A stretch of DNA of 64,000 nucleotides from assembly GCF_014207565.1 (NCBI RefSeq), contig NZ_JACHGJ010000003.1:337890-401889 (forward strand), in the 5' to 3' direction. The translations under genes were made by a program, and so were the position numbers. The stretch's first letter is position 1, and each line of letters begins with the position of its first letter. This document shows positions 27,696-35,307 of the stretch, piece after piece. The notes below the pieces were generated by a model, which saw nothing but the letters and a program-made list of their open reading frames with translations, made no database searches and was not told where the DNA came from. Origin of the DNA: Spirochaeta isovalerica (GTDB lineage Bacteria > Spirochaetota > Spirochaetia > DSM-2461).

Positions 27696-29863
27696 CTGCC
27701 CTCCAGTGCCGTATAGATGTCTTCGGGACGGATCGGTATCGAAGCGAATTGCGACCGGGCGGCTGCGGATACGGCGTTCCGGTAAGCAGCCGGGAAAGTA
27801 TTGAACACCATTCCGCCCAGGGCGTTGGCGGTCCGGCTTGACGATTCTATGAAATCCACATGAATTTCCGGCAGATTCTCTATTCCCGGCAGTTTCCAGT
27901 ATCTCTTTTTCTCCGGATCTTCGGTAAAGCACCAGCCCAGAGCCTGCATGGTCTCGCTTTCCACTTCCGCCAGCGCCGAATTCCTATTGAGCACGGTTCC
28001 GCAGTCAATGGCATACCAGACTCTCTTCACGACAGGTGAAAATGTCATTTCATCGATTTCAGCTTCCACGACACAGCCGCCCCAGGACAATTCCTGGAAG
28101 GGATGGCCCGAAAAAGTCTCTGTGTCCCATTTTCTGGTGGAGCTGTTCTGATAGGTTTTTTTGACAACAAGAGGAAGAGGGTCGCGGAAGCGTCTTTTCT
28201 TTATCTGTTCACAGGCCTGATTGACCAGCCTTGTGGTAACGGTGATGTTTCTGGATAAAGTCGCCGGACCGGCCAGGGCGATCTGACCTTCCTCGTCGCT
28301 GCTTATGTCAACCATATTCTCTTCTATCCCCAGTATCTCTGCGGCGCTCTGTCTCCACATTTTCAACAGGGCATAATTGTCGGGAACCGATGTGGTAATC
28401 AGGCTGAGTTTTCCTTTCTTGTCGAGTCTGCCGATCACTGTCGCGGAAAACAGGCCCCGCTCTCTCCGGAGAAAGTTACTGCCCATATAGGATGTCGCCA
28501 GACCTATGCCCTTCCGGGCAAAGGGACTGCCGCCGTTTTTCTCCCTTTTGCTCAGAGCATTGGTAAAAGCGGCATACTTCCTGGTGAAATCCGATGAATC
28601 TATGAGTTTTTCCAGAACGGAGTCGAGAGGAGGGCTCTTCATCAGCTTTCCTCCGCTCAGGTATGTATTTCCTTTGATCAGAAAATTTCTCGATCGCCAC
28701 TGCGCGGGATCGGTAGTCGTTCTGGTTCTGGCCGATTTCAACCTGTTATCATCTCCGGCAGAAACGGCTTCCTCGACCAGTCTTTCTATTTCCTTTTTCT
28801 GAAATTCTATAAAGCGGTTTATCAGAATATCCGTAAGGGACTCAACTGCAAAAAAAGCCTGAGCCAGCCCCATCCCCGAAAAAGCTCCCAGAGGCGGCTT
28901 ATGGCTTCTGTATGCTATTCCTGTGACTTTGATATGGCGGCATTGATACACTCCGGCGGCCCCTATGCAGATGCGGTCGAGAATTTCCGGTGTCAGCATG
29001 ACATGGCTGCCCGTATCAATTTTAAAATCCACAATCAGGGATTGAAGTTTCCCGCTTTCATCCAATCCGGCTTCGCAGTGAAAACGGGCCGGGATTCTCA
29101 TGGGGGAGCAGAGAATCGTCTCTTCTGCCGAATAGGACAAACTGACCGGTTTTTTGCTTTTCTGGGCCAGAAGCGCCGCCTGGGCGGCCACAAGAGAGGG
29201 CATCCATATTTTGCTGTCCAGAGGTTTTCCCAGAGGATTGAGTTTTATGGAAAAATTCTTCCGCGCCACACCGGTTACGGCAGCGCAGTTCTGTATGACA
29301 TTAGTCGGCCACTGTGTGGAACTGCTTATGGTAAATTTCTGTCCTTCCGTTTTTACGTAAACACTGAGAAGAGGCGTCGCCAGATGTCTTTGAAGCGGCG
29401 TTGTAAAAGAGGACTCCACTTTGATGGAGGCCTGCTCAAGAGCTTCCACAGGGTCGCCTTTGACGATCATCCTCGCCGGCCCGCTCATCTCTTCATCTTC
29501 ATCGCTGTATTTCCATTCCGGCAGCGGATTAAGATCGATCTCAACACTCTCCAGAAAGCGGTCCAGGGATTCCCGGTCAGGACCGGCGGCCAGAAGCACA
29601 GCTTCTCCCCTGTACGTGACTTCCTTTCTGGCCAGAAGAGGCATGGCACCGCCGGGAACGGAAATCCTGTTGGATCCCGGAATGTCGGAAGCGGTAATAA
29701 CCGTAATATCCTCCGGAACTTCGGGTATTTTTATCTCCCGGATTTCCCCGTGATCAACGGGAGACCGCAGAACGGCTCCAATCAGCGTTCTTTTGGTGCT
29801 GATATCCTCGGGGAACCGGATTTTTCCGGCGAGCTTTTCCTTCAGCCGTTTGGTTTCGATCAT
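27692..29863 (-). CDS. Degenerate molybdopterin-binding large subunit (xanthine dehydrogenase/aldehyde oxidase family)
   Basis: A 723-residue protein of the Mo-hydroxylase large-subunit family: an a/b hammerhead domain (about 1-120; 'LIGAVLRSPVDHG', 'VTYRGEAVLLAAG') and the molybdopterin-binding domain (about 130-720). Several signature motifs are altered. GGxFGGK reads 'PLGKPLDSK' (210-218), AFRGFGxPQ reads 'GAFSGMGLAQ' (326-335), the GQG loop reads 'SVPDNYALLK' (492-501), and the GxGE loop holding the catalytic glutamate reads 'ALGGM' (681-685). The overall fold and the 'IDCGTVLNRNSA' segment remain. So it may bind another cofactor or be non-catalytic. It overlaps both the aminotransferase gene (4 nt) and the 2Fe-2S gene (4 nt), so it is translationally coupled. 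Confidence 0.82.
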   Translation of the reverse strand: MIETKRLKEKLAGKIRFPEDISTKRTLIGAVLRSPVDHGEIREIKIPEVPEDITVITASDIPGSNRISVPGGAMPLLARKEVTYRGEAVLLAAGPDRESLDRFLESVEIDLNPLPEWKYSDEDEEMSGPARMIVKGDPVEALEQASIKVESSFTTPLQRHLATPLLSVYVKTEGQKFTISSSTQWPTNVIQNCAAVTGVARKNFSIKLNPLGKPLDSKIWMPSLVAAQAALLAQKSKKPVSLSYSAEETILCSPMRIPARFHCEAGLDESGKLQSLIVDFKIDTGSHVMLTPEILDRICIGAAGVYQCRHIKVTGIAYRSHKPPLGAFSGMGLAQAFFAVESLTDILINRFIEFQKKEIERLVEEAVSAGDDNRLKSARTRTTTDPAQWRSRNFLIKGNTYLSGGKLMKSPPLDSVLEKLIDSSDFTRKYAAFTNALSKREKNGGSPFARKGIGLATSYMGSNFLRRERGLFSATVIGRLDKKGKLSLITTSVPDNYALLKMWRQSAAEILGIEENMVDISSDEEGQIALAGPATLSRNITVTTRLVNQACEQIKKRRFRDPLPLVVKKTYQNSSTRKWDTETFSGHPFQELSWGGCVVEAEIDEMTFSPVVKRVWYAIDCGTVLNRNSALAEVESETMQALGWCFTEDPEKKRYWKLPGIENLPEIHVDFIESSSRTANALGGMVFNTFPAAYRNAVSAAARSQFASIPIRPEDIYTALEGR

Positions 29864-31041
29864 AGGGTTTTCCTGCGGTGCCGCTCTCCTATCCTTTTCA
29901 CGGCATCGGACACTCTCGCGGTCTGGTCCGCAGTCATTCCGGGAAACACAGGCAGACTGATGCTCATGCCGTACTTTTTCAGGGCTTCCGGATAATCCTG
30001 TGGTTTCAGCTTATAGCGTTCGCTGTAATAGGGCATAATATGAAGCGGGATGTAGTGAACCGATGTTCCTATGCCTTCTTCTCCCAGGCATTCGATAAAA
30101 CGGTCCCTGTCGATATCGAGCTTGGCCGGATCAATCCTGAGAATATAAAGGTGCCATGAGTGGTATTCCGCATGGGGAGGCAGAGTGACAAAGTCCAGGC
30201 CTTCCAGCTCCCTGTTGTACTTTTCGGCGATTTCTTTTCGGCTTTTATAGAATGATTCGGCCTTTTTCAGCTGCTCTCGTCCGATAGCGGCGGCTATGTC
30301 AGTCATATTGTATTTAAAACCCGCTTCCACGACGGCGTACCGCCACGAGCCGCCTTTGGCTGTGTACCGGTTCCACACATCTCTGTCGATACCGTGGAGC
30401 CTCATAACCGATATCCTTTTGGCTAATTCATCGCTGTCCGTTACAACCATGCCGCCTTCTCCGGTGGTTATGGTCTTATTGGCGTAGAAAGAGTAAACTC
30501 CCGCATCTCCGATCGTTCCCGAATATCCTTTGTCCGTTTTTACCGGAAAACTGTGAGCGGCGTCTTCGAGAATCCTGATTCCGTATTTCCCTGCAATTCG
30601 ACAGATCTCATCCATGCGGCAGTGATGGCCGCCCATATGAACGGGTATGACCGCTTTAATCTTTCCCCTGTGCTCTTCCACGGCTTTTTCGAATTGGAGC
30701 GGGTCGATATTCCAGCTTTCCTCTTCGATATCGATAAACAGCGGATCCGCTCCGAGGTAACGTATCACTTCGGCTGTAGCTGTAAAAGTGTAGGGCGTCG
30801 TCGCTACCAGATCGCCGGGACCTATGCCCAGAGCTTCAAGGGCCAGGTGCAGTCCGGCGGTCGCGGAATTGACCGCCAGTGCATGTCTGGCACCTACGTA
30901 GGAGGCGAATTCCTTTTCGAAGGCTTTGACCTCGATTCCGCTGGTCAGCCAACCGCTGCGGATAACCCGGACAGCCGCTTCCTCTTCTTCCGGTCCGGTG
31001 CTGGGTTTCGCAAAGGGGATAAAATCAGTACTGCGGTTCAT
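29860..31041 (-). CDS. DegT/DnrJ/EryC1-family sugar aminotransferase
   Basis: A 393-residue PLP-dependent aminotransferase acting on nucleotide-activated keto-sugars. Seen: 'GWLTSGIEVKAFEKEFA', 'ALAVNSATAGLHLAL', the PLP-pyridine Asp160 in 'ILEDAAHS' and Lys189 in 'YSFYANKTITTGEGG', which forms the internal aldimine. Very likely it converts the 4-keto-6-deoxy product of the adjacent dehydratase into a 4-amino-4,6-dideoxy sugar nucleotide (PglF/PglE-like order). The upstream dehydratase gene overlaps it by 17 nt. No acetyltransferase or transferase gene follows; instead the molybdenum-hydroxylase-like genes do. Confidence 0.9.
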   Translation of the reverse strand: MNRSTDFIPFAKPSTGPEEEEAAVRVIRSGWLTSGIEVKAFEKEFASYVGARHALAVNSATAGLHLALEALGIGPGDLVATTPYTFTATAEVIRYLGADPLFIDIEEESWNIDPLQFEKAVEEHRGKIKAVIPVHMGGHHCRMDEICRIAGKYGIRILEDAAHSFPVKTDKGYSGTIGDAGVYSFYANKTITTGEGGMVVTDSDELAKRISVMRLHGIDRDVWNRYTAKGGSWRYAVVEAGFKYNMTDIAAAIGREQLKKAESFYKSRKEIAEKYNRELEGLDFVTLPPHAEYHSWHLYILRIDPAKLDIDRDRFIECLGEEGIGTSVHYIPLHIMPYYSERYKLKPQDYPEALKKYGMSISLPVFPGMTADQTARVSDAVKRIGERHRRKTL

Positions 31042-32515
31042 TGGCCGGCACCTCCACGGACGGTAAATAGCGGTTTATTGTACGCCTCAGCTCCACTCTG
31101 TTCCTGTACAGTTCTCCATTTTCCGCTCCGGGGAAACAGATCCAGGATAACTCGGAGAGCAAATCGTTCAATTTGCCGGGACTGAACTCCTTCCGGTTGG
31201 GAAGCTTCATGATCTTGGAAAATTCAGTCTGTATCGGCGAATCATCGTCATTCCACAGGGTTTCATAAATTTTCTCACCGGGCCTCATCCCTATATAATC
31301 AATCTCGATATCCTCTTCCCGGAAACCGTAGAAGCGAATCATCTGCCTGGCCATATCGATTATTTTCAGCGGCTCTCCCATATCGAGAATATAGAGATTG
31401 CCTCCGGTTCCCACTCCGCCTGTCCGCAGAACCAGGGTCGCCGCTTCGGGTATGGTCATAAAGAACCGGCTCGTTTCCGGATGGGTTATGGTCACCGGAC
31501 CTCCCGAAAGAATCTGTTCCTTGAACAGGGGAACGATAGAGCCCCTCGAACCGAGAACATTTCCAAAACGGACAACCATAAACTGGCTTTTCTCCGATTC
31601 CGTATTGAGGACGATATTTTCTGCCATGTTTTTGGAAGCCCCGTAGACGCATGAAGGGGCGACGGCTTTATCGGTGGAGATCAGCACAAAGCGTTCGACT
31701 CCCGCTTCTTTAGCCGCGTCAACAACATTTTTCGTACCGAAGACATTGTTTTTCACCGCTTCGATGGGGTTGTATTCCATCATGGGAACGTGCTTGTAGG
31801 CCGCGCAGTGGAAAATGACATCGGCTTTCAGTCTTTTGAGGATAAAAAACATATAATCCCGGTCCTGAAGCTCTCCGATAACGGGGACTATGGTCGCTTT
31901 GTCTCCTACACCGCCGGCCTGAAGTTTTCTCAACTCCTTGTCTATGCGGTAAATGCTGTTTTCGCCATGTCCGAAAAGATAGAGTCTTTCCGCGCCGCCG
32001 GAAAGCAGCTGCCGGCTCAGTTCGCTGCCGATACTGCCGCCTGCGCCGGTAATCAGAACCCGCTTCCCTCTGAGATAAGAGAGGCTTTCCTTCAGATCAA
32101 TGCTGACCGGTGTCCGGCCGAGAAGGTCCTGGGGATCGATCTCCCTGGTCTGTATAAAATGGGCATCACCGCTGACTATCTGAGATATGCCCGGGAGGAT
32201 GCGGATCCTTTTGAATTCCGCTTTTCTCAGGATGTCATAAATTTCCTTGAGCTTCTCTGTTGAAGCCCGGGGGATGGCGATGAGGGCTTCAGCGTTCTGG
32301 GGATTGCTCAGCAGCCCGGCGCAGGATTTTATCGGTCCCAGAATGGGGATATCATCGACTGATGTCCCGATTTTATCGATATCGTCATCTATAAAAGCGG
32401 CTACCACTCCTGCAACGCGGTTGCTCATTATTTCCCGGGCTATGGCTTTGCCGGCGAACCCGGCGCCGATTATGAAAATCCTGGTGTCTCTGCTTCCACT
32501 CATATATACAGTCAT
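31025..32515 (-). CDS. Nucleotide-sugar 4,6-dehydratase (CapD/PglF-like, without membrane helices)
   Basis: A 496-residue protein of the polysaccharide-biosynthesis CapD family. Residues about 10-135 form a CoA-binding-like Rossmann domain ('IFIIGAGFAGKAIAREI'). Residues about 145-430 form the SDR catalytic domain with 'TGAGGSIG' at 157-163, 'STDKAV' and a classical Y291-x3-K295 pair. Large PglF/WbpM enzymes usually have Met instead of Tyr and four N-terminal membrane helices. Here the helices are missing and Tyr is present, as in FlaA1/PseB. It should make UDP-4-keto-6-deoxy-HexNAc for the aminotransferase encoded downstream. It is the first gene of the long minus-strand series that ends in recG. 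Confidence 0.88.
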   Translation of the reverse strand: MTVYMSGSRDTRIFIIGAGFAGKAIAREIMSNRVAGVVAAFIDDDIDKIGTSVDDIPILGPIKSCAGLLSNPQNAEALIAIPRASTEKLKEIYDILRKAEFKRIRILPGISQIVSGDAHFIQTREIDPQDLLGRTPVSIDLKESLSYLRGKRVLITGAGGSIGSELSRQLLSGGAERLYLFGHGENSIYRIDKELRKLQAGGVGDKATIVPVIGELQDRDYMFFILKRLKADVIFHCAAYKHVPMMEYNPIEAVKNNVFGTKNVVDAAKEAGVERFVLISTDKAVAPSCVYGASKNMAENIVLNTESEKSQFMVVRFGNVLGSRGSIVPLFKEQILSGGPVTITHPETSRFFMTIPEAATLVLRTGGVGTGGNLYILDMGEPLKIIDMARQMIRFYGFREEDIEIDYIGMRPGEKIYETLWNDDDSPIQTEFSKIMKLPNRKEFSPGKLNDLLSELSWICFPGAENGELYRNRVELRRTINRYLPSVEVPANEPQY

Positions 32516-32656
32516 ACTCCCATAGGCATTCGCCCGGTAACAGGCTCTCCCTATAGGTAGATGGTAACACTAAATGTTTCATTAGTTAATAGAGAGTCTA
32601 AAAAATGAATTTCATATGTCGATAAGGGAAGTGGAGCCTTAAAAAAGGGGAAGTTA

Positions 32657-33076
32657 ATGAAAAAAGTATCTATTCTGATTCTGCTGCTGGCAGCGGCCCA
32701 GCTGTACGCATCAACCATAATCGTCAATTCCGTTTTTAACGGAGACACAGATCCCGGAGCCTCTACAGCCGCCGGTTTTGTGGAAGACGGATTAATGGAT
32801 GTTCTTTTTGACCGGGGCGTGATTCTTTTCTCCACCTTCAATGCCGCGGGATACAAAGTGGAAGGGGCCAAAGATGCGCGGTTTATGATTACAATCGAAC
32901 CCCTTGGCGATCAGGAACTGGTTAAATGGAAATTTCAGGCAACGGTTAACGGCATGATTCTCGAAGAGGGAGCCGTCAGTTTTTCGGAAATTCAGAACAG
33001 CGGCGGACTCGATAACAGGCAATTATATTATCTTATAGGTGAAGAGGTTGCCGAAAAAATCAGTCTTTATCTGTAA
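32657..33076 (+). CDS. Exported protein of unknown function
   Basis: A 139-residue protein with a clear Sec signal peptide (residues 1-18, cut after LYAS). The mature part is a small alpha/beta domain with no recognised family. GGGGAAG at about 32645-32651 serves the ATG at 32657. It is followed 46 nt later by the SPOR-domain gene, with which it probably forms an operon, and it diverges from the dehydratase gene. Confidence 0.7.
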   Translation: MKKVSILILLLAAAQLYASTIIVNSVFNGDTDPGASTAAGFVEDGLMDVLFDRGVILFSTFNAAGYKVEGAKDARFMITIEPLGDQELVKWKFQATVNGMILEEGAVSFSEIQNSGGLDNRQLYYLIGEEVAEKISLYL

Positions 33077-33122
33077 TCCATTTTTTTATTCTGCCGAAAA
33101 TAAGCAGAGAGGTTTTTTATAA

Positions 33123-34958
33123 ATGAAACGGATATTATTGACTTCACTGATGATTTGCACCGCTCTTTTTCTTTACGGACAGTCTGTTCATTTCGGAACG
33201 ACGGCCGTATCGGGAGAGGATGAGTTCAAATCCTATTACAGCGAAGAGCGCACTACCGGATCATATCTGGGAGCATCCAATTCCTTTCCCGTTAACACTG
33301 TTGTTGCGGTGACCAATCCCGGAAACGGGAAAACCGTTTCTGTAACCATTGTTAAAAGGTTGCGGCAGCCCGGACTTTTTCTCGTGCTTTCCCCCGAAGC
33401 GGGCGAAGCTCTCTCGTTCCCCGATAATGATGTTCTCGATCTTCAGGTTGTTGAAAAAAGACAGAATGAAGACCTTATGACCAGTTATGCCGAAGACCGC
33501 GCTTTCAGCAGCGATCCCGACCTCAACCCGTCGGCAGAACTTACCGAAGCCCCTGCGGCGGCAGGAGAGGCGGCGGAAAGTGAAACCGCAGCTGCCGGGA
33601 CCATTGAAGAGCCAACCCTTTCCGATGCTTCGGAAGTTTTAGTGAATCCTCCTGCTGATATTACCGAAAGTCCGGAAGCACCGGAAGTTGCTGTTTCAGC
33701 TGAATCGGCACCGCCGGAAGCTGACATCGATGAATATATACCGCCGGTTCTTATGAACAGCGAAGGAACAGCTTTTGAAGAGGGATATGATCCTCTCGTT
33801 CTATTGGATTCCGGCGGCGAAACTCCGGCGCTGACCGATGATAAGGCCGGTGAATACAATCAGGACGAGTTACCGCTCCCTGAAGAATTTTCCGAGAACG
33901 ATCTTCCCGAGACATTCGAGCCCTATGACCTGCCCGGCGCAGAAGGTGAAAAATCAGAATCTGCGGAACCCGCGGAGCCTATTGCCGATGAACCTGTTTT
34001 AGCTCTGAAATCGGATGATATCGATTCGGAAATACTGGATACTACTGTCGATGATCTTCTCATATTCGAGCCTGTAAAACCCGAAGAGGGAGAAGCCGGT
34101 TCGGATCTGGCTGATGCCCTTGTATCCGAGCCCGCGGTGGGGGAAATGCCTGAAGATCTGAGAGAGACAATCGTCATGGTGCCTGATCTGGAACTGGAAC
34201 CGGAAACTCTCGATGAAACTGTCCTCAACGAACCTTACGTTTCCGTACCGGAGCTTGAAGAGGAAGACCCTCCCGAAGTCATAAGCTATCTCGCTGATGA
34301 TGACAGTATATCGGTGACCACTCTCGATGACAGCGCTGTCGCTCTTGTCGAGCCGGAAGAGGAAATCGAAACTGTTTCCGAACCTCCTGTTATTATCGAA
34401 ATGGAGGAAGACTTTGTCGAAACCCCTGAGAAGAAACCGGAAAAAAAACCCGAGAAGGAAAAAGCTCCCGAAGTTGTCGAAGAGGTCATTGTCTCCGCCC
34501 CGGAAGAAACTGCAGAGCCTGAAGTCTTAACGGATGAGCTTACCATGACTTCTCCGGCTGAGGAACCGGAAGGGAATGTCATATATTTCCTTACTCCCGG
34601 AGATTTCAGACCGCCTCCCAAAAGCGAGGAAAAACCTGAGACCGATAAAGTGCCTGAGGAGAAAACCGTTGAGCCTAAACTGGTCGAGCGGACAGAACTG
34701 GAGCACCTGATTGTCCGGGAACTGCATAATGGCGGATCCTATCTCCAGCTCGGAACCTACAGCAATATCGATGTTCTGTACAGCACAATCAAGAGCATAA
34801 ACGATTCCTATCCCACCATTGTCCTGACTGTGGGCAGCGGCGAGAATCAGCTTTACAAATTGCTTATAGGGCCGATTACCAGAGATGAAAAGGGTATTGT
34901 CATCACAAGGTTCAGAAGCCTGGGGTACGGGGACGCCTTTCTTTACAGTCCTCACTGA
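33123..34958 (+). CDS. Exported SPOR-domain protein with a long acidic linker
   Basis: A 611-residue exported protein. A signal peptide (1-20, ...LYGQS) is followed by a compact N-terminal domain (about 25-120) containing 'ASNSFPVNTVVAVTNPGNGK', which resembles the double-psi beta-barrel of RlpA-type septal proteins. Then comes about 400 residues of very acidic, Glu/Pro/Ala/Ser-rich low-complexity linker, with a short Lys/Glu-Pro repeat near 435-450, and a C-terminal SPOR domain (about 535-611: 'GGSYLQLGTYSNIDVL', 'YKLLIGPITRDE'). SPOR domains bind denuded glycan in septal peptidoglycan. A role in cell separation or envelope stabilisation is likely; lytic activity of the barrel domain is not shown. 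Confidence 0.8.
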   Translation: MKRILLTSLMICTALFLYGQSVHFGTTAVSGEDEFKSYYSEERTTGSYLGASNSFPVNTVVAVTNPGNGKTVSVTIVKRLRQPGLFLVLSPEAGEALSFPDNDVLDLQVVEKRQNEDLMTSYAEDRAFSSDPDLNPSAELTEAPAAAGEAAESETAAAGTIEEPTLSDASEVLVNPPADITESPEAPEVAVSAESAPPEADIDEYIPPVLMNSEGTAFEEGYDPLVLLDSGGETPALTDDKAGEYNQDELPLPEEFSENDLPETFEPYDLPGAEGEKSESAEPAEPIADEPVLALKSDDIDSEILDTTVDDLLIFEPVKPEEGEAGSDLADALVSEPAVGEMPEDLRETIVMVPDLELEPETLDETVLNEPYVSVPELEEEDPPEVISYLADDDSISVTTLDDSAVALVEPEEEIETVSEPPVIIEMEEDFVETPEKKPEKKPEKEKAPEVVEEVIVSAPEETAEPEVLTDELTMTSPAEEPEGNVIYFLTPGDFRPPPKSEEKPETDKVPEEKTVEPKLVERTELEHLIVRELHNGGSYLQLGTYSNIDVLYSTIKSINDSYPTIVLTVGSGENQLYKLLIGPITRDEKGIVITRFRSLGYGDAFLYSPH

Positions 34959-34974
34959 GCCGTGTAAAATGGAG

Positions 34975-34998
34975 CTGCCCCCCGGGGCAGTTTTTTTT
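34975..34998 (+). terminator. Rho-independent terminator after the SPOR gene
   Basis: CTGCCC (34975-34980) pairs with GGGCAG (34985-34990) around a CCCG loop, followed by eight T residues. It lies only 34 nt before the next ATG, so that gene may depend on readthrough or on a promoter inside this region. Confidence 0.85.
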
Positions 34999-35031
34999 AT
35001 CTCAGATATTTGTTGTTTTCACGGGGATTTC

Positions 35032-35295
35032 ATGTTATTAAAAAAATGGTTTAACAAAAGACAGATAGAAAGAAGGCAGTACCTTCTCGAGGCGATTGAC
35101 AATCAGCTTTCGGACAATGATCCCGATGGGATCGCTGCGGTTTTTGAAGAAATGAAAGACCGCGGATACAGTTCTCTGGAAGTGAAAGAGATGTTCGCGG
35201 CCGTTTTCGAAGGGGAGCTCCACAGGCTCAACAACGCAAAAGTAAAGGAATTTGACAGGGATCGCTATCTGCAGGCCCTCAAAGCCCTCAAATAG
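35032..35295 (+). CDS. Small helical cytosolic protein of unknown function
   Basis: An 87-residue, highly charged helical protein. Start at the ATG at 35032 after GGGGA; a longer frame beginning at 34885 would run through the SPOR gene and its terminator and is rejected. The pattern 'EAIDNQLSDNDPDGIAAVFEEMKDRGYSSLEVKEMFAAV' suggests a helical bundle with two related helix-turn-helix units. It sits 12 nt before the fructose-bisphosphatase gene and is probably cotranscribed with it. Function unknown. Confidence 0.7.
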   Translation: MLLKKWFNKRQIERRQYLLEAIDNQLSDNDPDGIAAVFEEMKDRGYSSLEVKEMFAAVFEGELHRLNNAKVKEFDRDRYLQALKALK

Positions 35296-35307
35296 TCAGG
35301 ACGATAA

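Noticed and set aside
27696..27932. Upstream extension of the 2Fe-2S subunit frame.
   Set aside because: It lies wholly within the large-subunit gene, has no Fe-S features, and the ATG at 27695 forms the usual ATGA junction.
34885..35031. Extended start for the small protein before fbp.
   Set aside because: It would run through the SPOR gene end and a terminator hairpin.
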